DNA from: an uncultured Algibacter sp.
GTDB lineage: Bacteria; Bacteroidota; Bacteroidia; Flavobacteriales; Flavobacteriaceae
Assembly (NCBI RefSeq): GCF_947490405.1
Contig: NZ_CANLGU010000003.1
Span: 360,165-424,164 of the forward strand
Length of the DNA: 64,000 nucleotides
Reading direction: 5' to 3'
The notes beneath the pieces are model-generated. The model made no database searches and was not told where the DNA came from. It saw only the letters and a program-made list of their open reading frames with translations. A program made the position numbers and the translations under genes. Shown here in pieces: positions 27,101-35,549 of this stretch; the first letter of the stretch is position 1; the number at the start of each line of letters is the position of its first letter.

Positions 27101-28181
27101 TAACCGGAATGTTACCACTAGTAGTAAAATTTGCTTTTATGGTTTTAAATTGATTTTCATAAGGATCTAACTTATCTAAACCGTTTTCAGTTCCTATCCA
27201 TAATATTCCTGAATGATCAAAAAAAAGTGAAAGAATATAGTTATTTACTAAAGAGCTTGTGTTTCTAATATCTGGAACATAACGGCTAAATGTATTGTTT
27301 TTTATATCATCAATACTTTCACATTCTATAATACCATTAAGTGTTCCAAACCAGTATTTTCCGTCTGGTGCTATAGTGTAACATCTAAAATAATCTGCAG
27401 AATTATCTTTATGAATCAGGCTAAACTCATTATCATTATTATCAAATTGATATAATCCATCTTTTGTTCCTACGTATAAGTCATGTAATTTATCTTCTAA
27501 AATAAAATACGCATCCGAATCATTAATAAACGCTTCTTTTTTTGGAGATAGTTTATAATTTTTAAAATTAGATATATTATTATTTTCATCTATGGTAAGA
27601 CTAAAAACACCTTTATTAAAAGTTGTAAACCATATTTTACCATCGCTAGTCTGATAAATTGACCTTATATTCTTAGCTCCATCTGCATTGACTTTATAAA
27701 AACGTTCTTCTTTTTTATTAAAATAACATATTCCATTTTGCATGGTACCCACCCAAAGTCTATCTGAGTTATCAATAAAAATAGACCTGATTTTATCTCC
27801 TACAATTGCATTCTTCTTTTTTTTATTGCTATGATACGTTTTAAATGTGTGTGTAGGAATATTGTATTTAGTTAAACCAAAGTCTGTTGCAATCCAAAGA
27901 TTATCGTGCTTGTCTGCAACAATCTCTAAAATATCATCACTATTCAGAAAATTAGGATCATCAACTTTAACTTCAAAGGTTTTAAAATCGTAACCATCAA
28001 ATCTGTTTACTCCTCCAAATGTACCAATCCACAAAAAGCCTTTACTATCTTGTACAATAGATCTTACTGAGTTATGAGACAGTCCATTTACTTCATTATA
28101 ATGTTCAAAAACGAGTTCTTGAGCACTTGTTATGCAAGTACAAATAAAAATGAAAAATATAAACAGTCTATTCGTTTTCAA
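24150..28181 (-). CDS. Hybrid two-component system (HTCS) regulator
   Basis: A 1343-residue one-protein sensor-regulator typical of Bacteroidota PULs. A signal peptide (MKTNRLFIFFIFICTCITSAQ) leads into periplasmic propeller repeats (DSKGFLWIGTFGGVNRFDG and similar, to about residue 690) and a Y_Y_Y domain (YEYKLEGFDDTWN, YTNLYPGNYILKVKGSN). One membrane helix follows at about 774-794. The cytoplasmic part has a HisKA domain with His834 (FFTNISHELRTPLTLILGP), a HATPase domain (TTGTGIGLSLVK), a receiver with Asp1146 (VVDVMMPIMDGFKF) and an AraC-type helix-turn-helix at the C-terminus. It senses a glycan fragment and activates the PUL. It is the last gene of the PUL operon, 15 bases after the phosphoesterase gene. 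Confidence 0.96.
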   Translation of the reverse strand: MKTNRLFIFFIFICTCITSAQELVFEHYNEVNGLSHNSVRSIVQDSKGFLWIGTFGGVNRFDGYDFKTFEVKVDDPNFLNSDDILEIVADKHDNLWIATDFGLTKYNIPTHTFKTYHSNKKKKNAIVGDKIRSIFIDNSDRLWVGTMQNGICYFNKKEERFYKVNADGAKNIRSIYQTSDGKIWFTTFNKGVFSLTIDENNNISNFKNYKLSPKKEAFINDSDAYFILEDKLHDLYVGTKDGLYQFDNNDNEFSLIHKDNSADYFRCYTIAPDGKYWFGTLNGIIECESIDDIKNNTFSRYVPDIRNTSSLVNNYILSLFFDHSGILWIGTENGLDKLDPYENQFKTIKANFTTSGNIPVISCFAKTYNNKVLAGTHSNGLYIKDGNRFSQILKKYKKISSIYTTNNVDFFIGLWNGKVLNYNIKTNKLKELDVGFKSSPISTFYKISNTRLLIGSVGEGLMEYDLNRKTFSKINPELNAMQDINKIVPDSENVLWLATEEGIIKYNIVNKETRHYKSEENKRRLSSNKVKDIIIDSKGTVWAGTRKGLNFYDTSRDDFFVKEDPVELKNSWITDMTTDVHGCLWLNMNYNKIVKYVPEKNEYRSFHINNGVRSNLINKRGFLQYDNTRIYIGGDKNIIYFSPIDIKENTNAPQPLITEFKIQNKEVLPGIEIDDQIVLNKDLNYNNSVELKYRNRNFSIKFTIPSYANERLNTYEYKLEGFDDTWNITPSNARTIQYTNLYPGNYILKVKGSNNNGYWSEVSTYKITISSPFWLTYQFFILVLIVLSILIYFLRKQIKYRIKLKQELLLEKVKRERDEKLNNEKLRFFTNISHELRTPLTLILGPAKQLLKSQDEEHQSKHKIGLIHQNANRLLRLVNQILDFRRAETGELKLKVSEVDVIQSTKSIFYSFIELAQSKDINFNFNTEDDSIICWVDIDKLNKILYNLLSNAMKFTNNHGNVDLFIGIGGKKKKSLIIEVSDDGIGIPLESQEKIFSRFYQAKNSMKSTTGTGIGLSLVKALVEIHKGAIKVESATKKGSVFTIELPVYKNAFTIDEIQELDNEDIQKGTNEIIIEAPLALSKTGNTSSSLNTNIKHKILIIEDNSELRKYVVGYLSEFYTVYEAENGKEGLEICKKIKPALCVVDVMMPIMDGFKFVEALKSDENISHVAVILLTALAENENRIKGYKIGVDGYLVKPFDPTLLKSRIDNVIKIHFDLKQRFSGVAESDVMTLAHSQIDIDLVSKIKEVIETNLNKPNLSPSFISEEMAMSSSKLYRKIKQLTDLSPNEFIRTIRLKKSAELLKTKNYNVSEVSDMVGFNDPLYFSRVFKKQFGYAPSKLIK

Positions 28182-28196
28182 ATTAGTGCTCGATAT

Positions 28197-29990
28197 TTAG
28201 TTAACTATAATTTTGTGCTCCTCTAAATTTATCACAAAATTTTCAGATGGCTCACCATTTAAAAACTTTTTAAAGATGAAACAAAACTGATTGAAGTCTT
28301 TTTGTCTATTAGAAGGTGTTTTTAAATGCTGGAATTTATCCTGAAACAGTTCAATGATTTGTTTGTAATTATCTAATCTTTTTTCTCCAATATCACTAAA
28401 AGCAAGAGCATCGGCAGAACGTAAACAATACAAATCAAAAAGCATATCAAAACCTGTCCAAGTTTTAAATTCAGTATTATTTTTAGTATCCTCTGAAGCA
28501 AATTTTAGTAAATCCTCCTCTGTTGCCTCTACTAGAAAATCAGTAAAAGAAATATTCCAATCTTCTTCTAAAAATCGTAATCGTACCAATTCTTTTAAAT
28601 GAAATTGGGTAAAATCTTTATAACTCTTAGCTTGTAAAATAGTAGAATTCCATACTGTTTTTGAATTACTCTCTTTCAAATATTCATACTCTTGTTTGTA
28701 TAGCGGAAATAACTCCCTAAATCTAGGAACATTATCCACTACAATAGTTTCTATTTTAAATTCTTTGGCTGTTACTGTTGCTATTTTATACGCTGGAATA
28801 TATGCTGCTAATGATGGAATTTGAACGTTTATCAAACTACCATTTTTAAAAGTTGCAACGCCCGTATCGTTAATATGCATGTGCCCGCCAAAATGGACCT
28901 TTACACCAGCATTTATAAAAGCTTTTGCTACAGCTTCTTTAGGTACTCTGTGCAATTGCATTTTAGTTTCTCCTAATAAATTTTGAATATGTTTTGAGGC
29001 ACCATCGTTAAAATCTACAGTTGGATAATGACTAAAAACAATTAGTTTTTTATTTAATTTTTCTGCACGTTGTGTAACAGTTTTAATCCAATTTAACAAG
29101 TGTTTTTTATGGGTTAAAACATTATTATAACCAATACTTGCACTACCATAATTATTTGAATTTTTTGGCACATAAACATTCGCATCAATAGCTAAAAACC
29201 AAAGTCCATCCGTGGGTTCTACTAAATAACTTACATCTGGAATTTTGTTGCCAAAAGGCAGGATTTCATAATTTCTGTTCAATAAATCGGCCTGTTGTAT
29301 TGCCTCATTAAATTGATAATTTGAATACGTATAATCTGAAAACGGTGTTTCCCAATACACATCTTTTTCCTTTGGAAAAAAGCCAAAATCCTTTAATTCG
29401 GAAAGTATTTCTTTATACCCCAACTTAGCAATATCTTTGGTAAAAATGGGGTTCAATTCTTGATTTTCTTCAGCTTTAAACGCTTTTTCGGAACTAAAAA
29501 TAGGTTGTTGTTTTCCGCCTTCTCCAAGAAAATCGTATTTACCCGACTCTTGGTAAAACGGGCGCACAGGGTCATGATTACCTGTTGTAAGTATAAACTC
29601 AATATCATGCGCTTCTGAATACTTTTTTAATATTTGTTTTAGCCCTTTTATATTCAGCATTTGTCCGTCGTCACTAAAATCCCCTGGCAGCACCACGTAT
29701 TTTATGTTACGAGACGCTACATCATCTAAAGCAGCTAAAAAAGCAAAATAGTTTTCGTTGAATAATCGCGTAGATTGCAATTGCGATTGCATGGTTCTTA
29801 CCAAGGTATATTTGCCTGTTGCTGGATTTAAAACACCTTTATACTCATTATCTGAAAACGTTCCGTAAATATCTTGCAAATGCACATCTGCCATAAAAGC
29901 CACTTTAAAACTCTTATCTATTTTTCCTTGCTTCTCATTACAAGTAAACAATAGCAAACCAATAAAAATGACAGTAAGTCTTTTGAACAT
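28197..29990 (-). CDS. Metallophosphoesterase lipoprotein (calcineurin-like)
   Basis: A 597-residue lipoprotein (Cys17 in LLLFTCNEK). It carries the full set of binuclear metallophosphoesterase motifs: FMADVHLQD (Asp35, His37), LPGDFSDDG (Asp104), TTGNHDP (Asn138-His139), VFSHYP and FGGHMHIND. It hydrolyses a phosphomonoester or diester in the periplasm or at the cell surface. The gene starts 7 bases after the GH115 stop and is followed by the HTCS gene. A phosphoesterase inside an alpha-mannosidase/alpha-glucuronidase PUL, two genes from a phospholipase C, points to a phosphorylated substrate such as inositol phosphate or phosphomannan. The substrate is inferred only. Confidence 0.88.
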   Translation of the reverse strand: MFKRLTVIFIGLLLFTCNEKQGKIDKSFKVAFMADVHLQDIYGTFSDNEYKGVLNPATGKYTLVRTMQSQLQSTRLFNENYFAFLAALDDVASRNIKYVVLPGDFSDDGQMLNIKGLKQILKKYSEAHDIEFILTTGNHDPVRPFYQESGKYDFLGEGGKQQPIFSSEKAFKAEENQELNPIFTKDIAKLGYKEILSELKDFGFFPKEKDVYWETPFSDYTYSNYQFNEAIQQADLLNRNYEILPFGNKIPDVSYLVEPTDGLWFLAIDANVYVPKNSNNYGSASIGYNNVLTHKKHLLNWIKTVTQRAEKLNKKLIVFSHYPTVDFNDGASKHIQNLLGETKMQLHRVPKEAVAKAFINAGVKVHFGGHMHINDTGVATFKNGSLINVQIPSLAAYIPAYKIATVTAKEFKIETIVVDNVPRFRELFPLYKQEYEYLKESNSKTVWNSTILQAKSYKDFTQFHLKELVRLRFLEEDWNISFTDFLVEATEEDLLKFASEDTKNNTEFKTWTGFDMLFDLYCLRSADALAFSDIGEKRLDNYKQIIELFQDKFQHLKTPSNRQKDFNQFCFIFKKFLNGEPSENFVINLEEHKIIVN

Positions 29991-29997
29991 TTAGATA

Positions 29998-32943
29998 CTA
30001 CATTTTAGTTTCTGAAGGAAATGCATACGACTTTTTCCATCCTCCAAAGTCGATTAAAATTTGGTCTATCATTACGCCAGCATCTACCATCCAAATTTTT
30101 AATTTGTGTTTTCCTGCTGTATTTACAATTTGCTTTACAGATTGTACGGATGCATTTTTTAATACATTTTGTTTCCAAGCATCACTTCTCCCAAAAGTTT
30201 GAAAATCGACTATAACAGGTTCTGCATCATCAATAGCTATAGCACAACGCACACCTGTTTTGTTATTAGGCGCATGTGTTGGAATGGCTTGTAAAAACAC
30301 ATCAACCTCTCCAAAATTAAACGCATAAAAATCGTATTCTAAAATAGGACTATTTTGTTTTATAGCTTCCAATTCTGTTTCAGACTTTGCTTTTCGTGGT
30401 AATGCCACACTCACATTTCCTGTGTAACCGACACCATTAAAAACAGTCCATTTTGCTTCTTTCCCATCAACTTTACGAGAAAAATTTTCTGCATTTATAG
30501 AAACAAATCCTTTGTCTTCAACAAATCCTTTGTAATCTTCCAACTCCTTTAATTTTGGATTAAAAACAGACACCCCAATATGCGTTTTCTTTTCTTTTGA
30601 AAGAAAATCTATTCCAGAATTTACTTTAAAACTTGGTGGTATCAGTTGATAATCGTGCCCCAAAGGTGCTTCTTTTTTGCTTTCTCCTTTCGGGACTTTA
30701 TCCCAATCTATAGTTACCCAAATACGCTCTTCTAAATGGTTTTTATTTAGTTTTCCTGATGTTTTCGAGATTATAATCCAATCTGCTTTAGGCACTGCTT
30801 CCCATTCCAATTCATCTTTTCCATTTAAAAATAAATCGATGTAATACTTGTTTTTGGTGTATGCATTAAAAACGGGTAAAACATCGGCATAGGAGTTTAT
30901 AACCTCATCATTTACCTCCATTTGATAGCTTTCTAAAGCCATACCCAAAGTACTCGTTTTTTCTTTTAAAGGTATTGTTGCCGTTGGTTCAGCAAACACA
31001 GGCAAGTGCCTTGGCGCCATAGTCATAATATGCTTCCACTTTCCATTTTGAAGCGTATTATTAAAATAGTCCGTTTCTTTTTGAATTGCTTTAAATGCAT
31101 CAAAAGATTTTGTAGCAAAGTCGCTAGCACTCTCTCTTCCTTGAGCTGCAACAAATTTATTTTTATAACTGTAAAGCCATTTAAGATTTAAATTTGATGC
31201 GCCTGTAATGGGATAATGAATTAGTTGGTAAAAGGCATCTTTTCGGTATGTTGAAATATTCTTTTGAATTTCATTTACATCACTAATTAAATTTTGATGC
31301 GCTTGAATGCGCTTACCAACTTCATCTCCATAATGATATTGTGTCAACTCCGTTTCTCCTGATTTGGTAACCGGTTCTACACTACTCCAAGCCATAAATT
31401 CTGGTCTGCGTTGAAAGGCCAATTGGTTATATTTAAACATCAAATTGGTAATAGCCTTTGCGTTTTCTTTTCCAAATGCATTAGCACTCAAATTTAGATG
31501 GTGTTTTCTAACTGAATCATCATTTTTAAAAGCATCAATATTCCAAGCCATATCTAAAAATAACTCGATATTATATTCGTGTGGTTTGATATCACCACAA
31601 TTCAGAATCCAAATGTTTTGAGACCCAAACTCATAAGCTTTCGTCATTTCCTCCCACATTAAAACAGGATTTGTAGAATTTAACCATAGGTAATCGTGGG
31701 GTCTTCCCCAATACGAGGTATGGTAATAAACTCCTGCCCCTCCACTTCTTTTTTGTTCATCTTCATTACTCAATTGGCGCATGTATCCGTAATTATCATC
31801 TGTCCAAACCAAACTAACGTCTTCGGGCAAGTCTAAACCACTCTGGTAATAATGCAACACCTCTTTATAAGGCACAAATGCCTGTGGTTTTGTGATTCCT
31901 CGCGTTGTATTAGCTTTAAGAATTTCGCGTTGATCGGTTATTACTTTTTCTAATAATTTTACTTGAGAATCGGTATCATCTTCGCCAACTATCATAGGTG
32001 AATCGTGTTCTCCACGCATTCCAACGGTATAAATACCTTCAAAATTTGCCGTTTCTTTTGCTCGTTTTTTAAATAATGATTTTATGGATTCTGAATTCGT
32101 ATCGTATCTATAATCTCCCATAGTTTCATGATGCCATTCTGCGTTTATATTACACAGCATGGGTTCTGCATGCGAACTCCCAATAACTATAGCATAATTA
32201 TCGGCAACTATTTTATTTTCTGGATAATGATAAAATGCCTTTGTACATTTATGCATTGCAGGCCAAATGGTATTGGCTCTTAAACGCAATAAAAGCTCAA
32301 ATACTTTTGCATACGTTTTCGGACCAATATCTCCCGTTTCTGGTTCGTAATTTAATGCAGCCCACCGTTGTAAGCCCCAATCTTCATCATTTAAAAAAAT
32401 GCCTCGATATTTTACTGATGGCGCACCATAAATCTTGTTTTTTATGTTTAAAACTAATTCTTGTTGCTTTTCTGGATTAACATCTGCCCACCATTCCCAC
32501 GGAGATACACCAATCTTTCGAGATATTTCTAACAGTCCGTAGGCAGTTCCTCTTCGGTCTGAACCGATAATTACTAATGCTTTTTTTATTCCTTTTGAAG
32601 GATTATTTATAACTTGAATGTTATATGTTTCCCATTTGCCTTTAATTTGAGAAACATCAATATTATGATTTTTAACGAATTGCTGAATTACTTTGCTTTT
32701 CCCTAATGTGCCTGCTATAATTTGGTATGCTGCTTTATTTTGATGAGTTGCAACTGTTTTTCCTGAAACATTTTTTACATCGTTTGCTAAAATTACAGAA
32801 GCAATTCTAACCACTTCTGCGTCTTTTTTATCAATGTGTATTGAAGCTATTTCTCCATTTTTAACCAATGGGAATTGAACCGTATTTTGCCCCCATGCGG
32901 AAAGACAAAACATTAAGAATAAGAGTTTATATAGTTTAGTCAT
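29998..32943 (-). CDS. GH115 family alpha-glucuronidase-type glycoside hydrolase
   Basis: A 981-residue enzyme from the chosen ATG at 32943, which gives a clear signal peptide (MTKLYKLLFLMFCLSAWGQ). A longer frame starting at 32988 adds a basic peptide and is less likely. GH115 landmarks are IIGSDRRGTAYGLLEISRKI at about 126-145, SPWEWWADV, FLNDEDWGLQRWA at about 183, GSSHAEPML at about 255 and GMRGEHDSPM at about 308. The C-terminal beta domain is of the GH115 type. Known members remove 4-O-methyl-glucuronate or glucuronate from xylan or arabinogalactan. No xylanase is present here, so the glucuronate is probably attached to mannose or inositol. The start codon overlaps the PI-PLC gene by 8 bases. 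Confidence 0.9.
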   Translation of the reverse strand: MTKLYKLLFLMFCLSAWGQNTVQFPLVKNGEIASIHIDKKDAEVVRIASVILANDVKNVSGKTVATHQNKAAYQIIAGTLGKSKVIQQFVKNHNIDVSQIKGKWETYNIQVINNPSKGIKKALVIIGSDRRGTAYGLLEISRKIGVSPWEWWADVNPEKQQELVLNIKNKIYGAPSVKYRGIFLNDEDWGLQRWAALNYEPETGDIGPKTYAKVFELLLRLRANTIWPAMHKCTKAFYHYPENKIVADNYAIVIGSSHAEPMLCNINAEWHHETMGDYRYDTNSESIKSLFKKRAKETANFEGIYTVGMRGEHDSPMIVGEDDTDSQVKLLEKVITDQREILKANTTRGITKPQAFVPYKEVLHYYQSGLDLPEDVSLVWTDDNYGYMRQLSNEDEQKRSGGAGVYYHTSYWGRPHDYLWLNSTNPVLMWEEMTKAYEFGSQNIWILNCGDIKPHEYNIELFLDMAWNIDAFKNDDSVRKHHLNLSANAFGKENAKAITNLMFKYNQLAFQRRPEFMAWSSVEPVTKSGETELTQYHYGDEVGKRIQAHQNLISDVNEIQKNISTYRKDAFYQLIHYPITGASNLNLKWLYSYKNKFVAAQGRESASDFATKSFDAFKAIQKETDYFNNTLQNGKWKHIMTMAPRHLPVFAEPTATIPLKEKTSTLGMALESYQMEVNDEVINSYADVLPVFNAYTKNKYYIDLFLNGKDELEWEAVPKADWIIISKTSGKLNKNHLEERIWVTIDWDKVPKGESKKEAPLGHDYQLIPPSFKVNSGIDFLSKEKKTHIGVSVFNPKLKELEDYKGFVEDKGFVSINAENFSRKVDGKEAKWTVFNGVGYTGNVSVALPRKAKSETELEAIKQNSPILEYDFYAFNFGEVDVFLQAIPTHAPNNKTGVRCAIAIDDAEPVIVDFQTFGRSDAWKQNVLKNASVQSVKQIVNTAGKHKLKIWMVDAGVMIDQILIDFGGWKKSYAFPSETKM

Positions 32944-34012
32944 TGTATTCTGCTGCTTTTTTAATCCTTTCATAAGTGCCATCATCAAACTTCACTTCAA
33001 AATCAGATTTAAATAATGTTGATGGTTTATAATAATCGGTAGATATTACTTGCGCTCCCGATGCTTTTGCTTTTTCAAATTTGGTGTAATCGTTTGCTTT
33101 AGCTTCTTTAGTTCCTGCATCGGCACGCGTGCGCACCATATACCCTTTTGCAACTAACTGCTTTATATATTCAAAATCGGTAATGGGATTATTTACAATT
33201 CTAAACGCAGCTTCAGGATTTCCTTCTTTACTATTCACAAAAAATACGCGGTTTTTTAGTGTGTTATCACCATTAATGTAAAGCTTGTTTTTTTGTTCTT
33301 TTTCATCTAAAACAAAAAGGAATTTCCCTTTACAGTCTTCTAATTTTGGCCAGCCGTTTTTTAGGACTGCTTCTTCTAAATTATTAAAATCTTTCCGCAC
33401 GTCATCTGGCACTATCAAATCGTCTTTTGAAAAAACCGAACGTATTTCAGCATCTAATTCTTGATAGGCTTTGACTGAAAATGGCAATGGCTTTGTTAAC
33501 TGTGGTAGTGCTTTATCTTTCGTATTCATTAAAATGATAATCGGTGTATGTGTTGGGTTTTCATCCGACCATTGCTTCATCACGCTTAAACAATCTTTGA
33601 ATAGCAAATGATGACTTCTAAAGTCGATATCTTGAATATGAAACAATTTAAATCCGGATGCTTCTAAAGTATTATCTTCATCATAAGGCATTGGAATAGC
33701 TCCAGATTGTTTTACAATTTCTAAACCTTTCGGATTGGAAAAATGACCACCTTTTGGGTCGTAAAACACATCTAATTCTAAATTTCGCAAACCTAGATTT
33801 AGCTGTTCTTTAATACTAATATGCTCATATTCTAAAGATTTTGCTTTGCTAGAATCAATAGTTTCAATATAATTTAACAATGGTTTTTCTATACCTATTT
33901 TATATGAATTATGACTTCCAATAACTTGAATATCATTCAGTTTTAAATGTGTTTCATTTGCACACCCAAAACAGATAACAATAATCAGACATAAAAGAGC
34001 CCGTTGTTTCAT
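32936..34012 (-). CDS. PI-PLC-like lipoprotein (Ca2+-dependent phosphoinositide phospholipase C)
   Basis: A 358-residue lipoprotein with lipobox FGC (Cys17). It resembles the calcium-dependent phosphoinositide phospholipase C1-like family. VIGSHNSYKIGIEKP holds a first catalytic-type His34, LGLRNLELDVFYDPKGGHFS provides Glu79 and Asp81 as likely calcium ligands, and FKLFHIQDIDFRS supplies the second His125 and further acids. The C-terminal EKAKASGAQVISTDYYKPS is also family-like. Such enzymes cleave phosphatidylinositol-type lipids at the diacylglycerol (or ceramide) side. The gene abuts the GH125 stop with no gap and overlaps the GH115 start, so it is part of the PUL. This is the main hint of an inositol-lipid substrate. 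Confidence 0.82.
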   Translation of the reverse strand: MKQRALLCLIIVICFGCANETHLKLNDIQVIGSHNSYKIGIEKPLLNYIETIDSSKAKSLEYEHISIKEQLNLGLRNLELDVFYDPKGGHFSNPKGLEIVKQSGAIPMPYDEDNTLEASGFKLFHIQDIDFRSHHLLFKDCLSVMKQWSDENPTHTPIIILMNTKDKALPQLTKPLPFSVKAYQELDAEIRSVFSKDDLIVPDDVRKDFNNLEEAVLKNGWPKLEDCKGKFLFVLDEKEQKNKLYINGDNTLKNRVFFVNSKEGNPEAAFRIVNNPITDFEYIKQLVAKGYMVRTRADAGTKEAKANDYTKFEKAKASGAQVISTDYYKPSTLFKSDFEVKFDDGTYERIKKAAEYND

Positions 34013-35452
34013 TTAAATAGATTTTAAAAGTTTCGGTTTTTCGTTGTATAGCTTTAAAATCAGCTCCCCAAATAAGGTATTCGCCCAAGCAAACCAAGAC
34101 CTAGAGAATTTAGAAGCATCATCTTTATGAAAGGTTTCATGCATAAACCCTGAACCATTATGCGTATTCATCAATTGTTTGATACACCAAACTATTTCCT
34201 CATCGCTATCGCTCGTCATAGCTCTTAAAATAATGCCCATAGGCCAAATGGTATCTAAACCTGCATGTGGACCACCTTGCCCCTCGCCTGCTTTCCCTTT
34301 AAAATAATAAGGGTTATCATCACTTAGCAAATAGGCTCTTGTATTTTTATAGACTTCGGAATCGTAAAACGCTTCATTCATCAAATATTTCATAGCGATT
34401 AATGACGGAATATTAGGGTCGTCAATAAATACTTTATTACCAAAACCATCTATTTCGTAGGCATATATTTTGCCATAGTGTAAATGTTCTGAAATAGCGT
34501 ATTTATTTACTGCTTGCAATACTTCGCTAGAAAATGAAGCACATTCTTTAGAAAACAAATCGTCTTTAAAAACCGTTTTATAAACCTTACTTAATTGTGC
34601 TAAAGACTCTACTGCAAACAGGTTTGATGGAATTAAAAAGGGGTACATTGTGCCGTCATCAGATGGTCTAAATGCAGAACAAATGAGTCCTACTGGTTTT
34701 ATTGGTCTGCCTTTTCCACTAAAAGGTGCTGTAACGTTTTTATTTCTTCTAACACGCTCAAAATAATACGGTGTTGTGCCGTTTTTGCGTTGTTCTGTTC
34801 TTAAGGTTTCTACTGCTAATCGCATGGCCTTATCCCAATCTGCATCAAAAACAGAAGTATCTCTTGTTTCTTTATAATATCCGTAAGCCAAACGAACGGC
34901 ATAACATAAAGAGTCTATTTCCCATTTACGTTCGTGAATACCTGACTGTGGCGTTGGCTTATCGTCTTTCCATTTTGTTGGTCTTGTAACATCTTTGTAA
35001 AATGCATTGGCATAAGGGTCTAGCAACACGCATTTGGTTTGCCTATTTATTAAGCCTTTAAATAAATTTTTTAGTTTTTCATCATTATGAACCAAAGGTA
35101 AATATGGCCAAACTTGAGCTGTAGAATCTCGCAACCACATGGCATCAATATCGCCTGTTATAACAAATGTATCTGGTTTATCATCAATAATCTCATAATC
35201 TACTGTGGTGTCTAAAGTATTTGGAAAACAGTTTTCAAACATCCACGCCAATTCTTTATTATTGATTCCTTTTTTTACATTTTTTATAGTTTTTTCAACA
35301 GCATCACTAACAAATGTTCTTTTAGAAGGAATGGGTCTGTTGGTAGGATACGCTTGAAAATTATGAGCTACTCCTAAAGCAGAACAGTTTAATGCTGTAA
35401 GTCCAGCAACACCCAAAGCACTTTGTTTTATAAATTTTCTTCTTGTTGTCAT
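34013..35452 (-). CDS. GH125 exo-alpha-1,6-mannosidase
   Basis: A 479-residue protein. It has a Tat-type signal (TTRRKFIKQSALGVAGLTAL) with Cys23 at a possible lipobox, so it may be Tat-exported. The GH125 fold (alpha/alpha barrel) is seen in VITGDIDAMWLRDSTAQVWP, LLDPYANAFY, SAFRPSDDGTMYPFLIPSN (acid Asp265 or Asp266), VFIDDPNIPS, GLDTIWPMGI and GFMHETFHKDD (base Glu439), as in characterised GH125 enzymes. It is an inverting exo-acting alpha-1,6-mannosidase. The next gene starts directly after its stop. It adds alpha-1,6 specificity to the GH92 set. Confidence 0.95.
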   Translation of the reverse strand: MTTRRKFIKQSALGVAGLTALNCSALGVAHNFQAYPTNRPIPSKRTFVSDAVEKTIKNVKKGINNKELAWMFENCFPNTLDTTVDYEIIDDKPDTFVITGDIDAMWLRDSTAQVWPYLPLVHNDEKLKNLFKGLINRQTKCVLLDPYANAFYKDVTRPTKWKDDKPTPQSGIHERKWEIDSLCYAVRLAYGYYKETRDTSVFDADWDKAMRLAVETLRTEQRKNGTTPYYFERVRRNKNVTAPFSGKGRPIKPVGLICSAFRPSDDGTMYPFLIPSNLFAVESLAQLSKVYKTVFKDDLFSKECASFSSEVLQAVNKYAISEHLHYGKIYAYEIDGFGNKVFIDDPNIPSLIAMKYLMNEAFYDSEVYKNTRAYLLSDDNPYYFKGKAGEGQGGPHAGLDTIWPMGIILRAMTSDSDEEIVWCIKQLMNTHNGSGFMHETFHKDDASKFSRSWFAWANTLFGELILKLYNEKPKLLKSI

Positions 35453-35549
35453 TTATTTAAGAATTAGCCTCTGAAAATGGTACGAATAAAATAAGGATAG
35501 TGCCTCTAAGAAAATAGATATCATCCTAATACACTAAAGATAATACACT

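Noticed and set aside
29998..32943. Xylan utilisation locus based on GH115
   Set aside because: No xylanase (GH10, GH11, GH30), xylosidase or xylose isomerase is in the window.
32944..32988. Upstream start of the GH115 gene adding 15 residues
   Set aside because: The added peptide is basic and overlaps the PI-PLC gene further. The internal ATG at 32943 directly opens a clean signal peptide.
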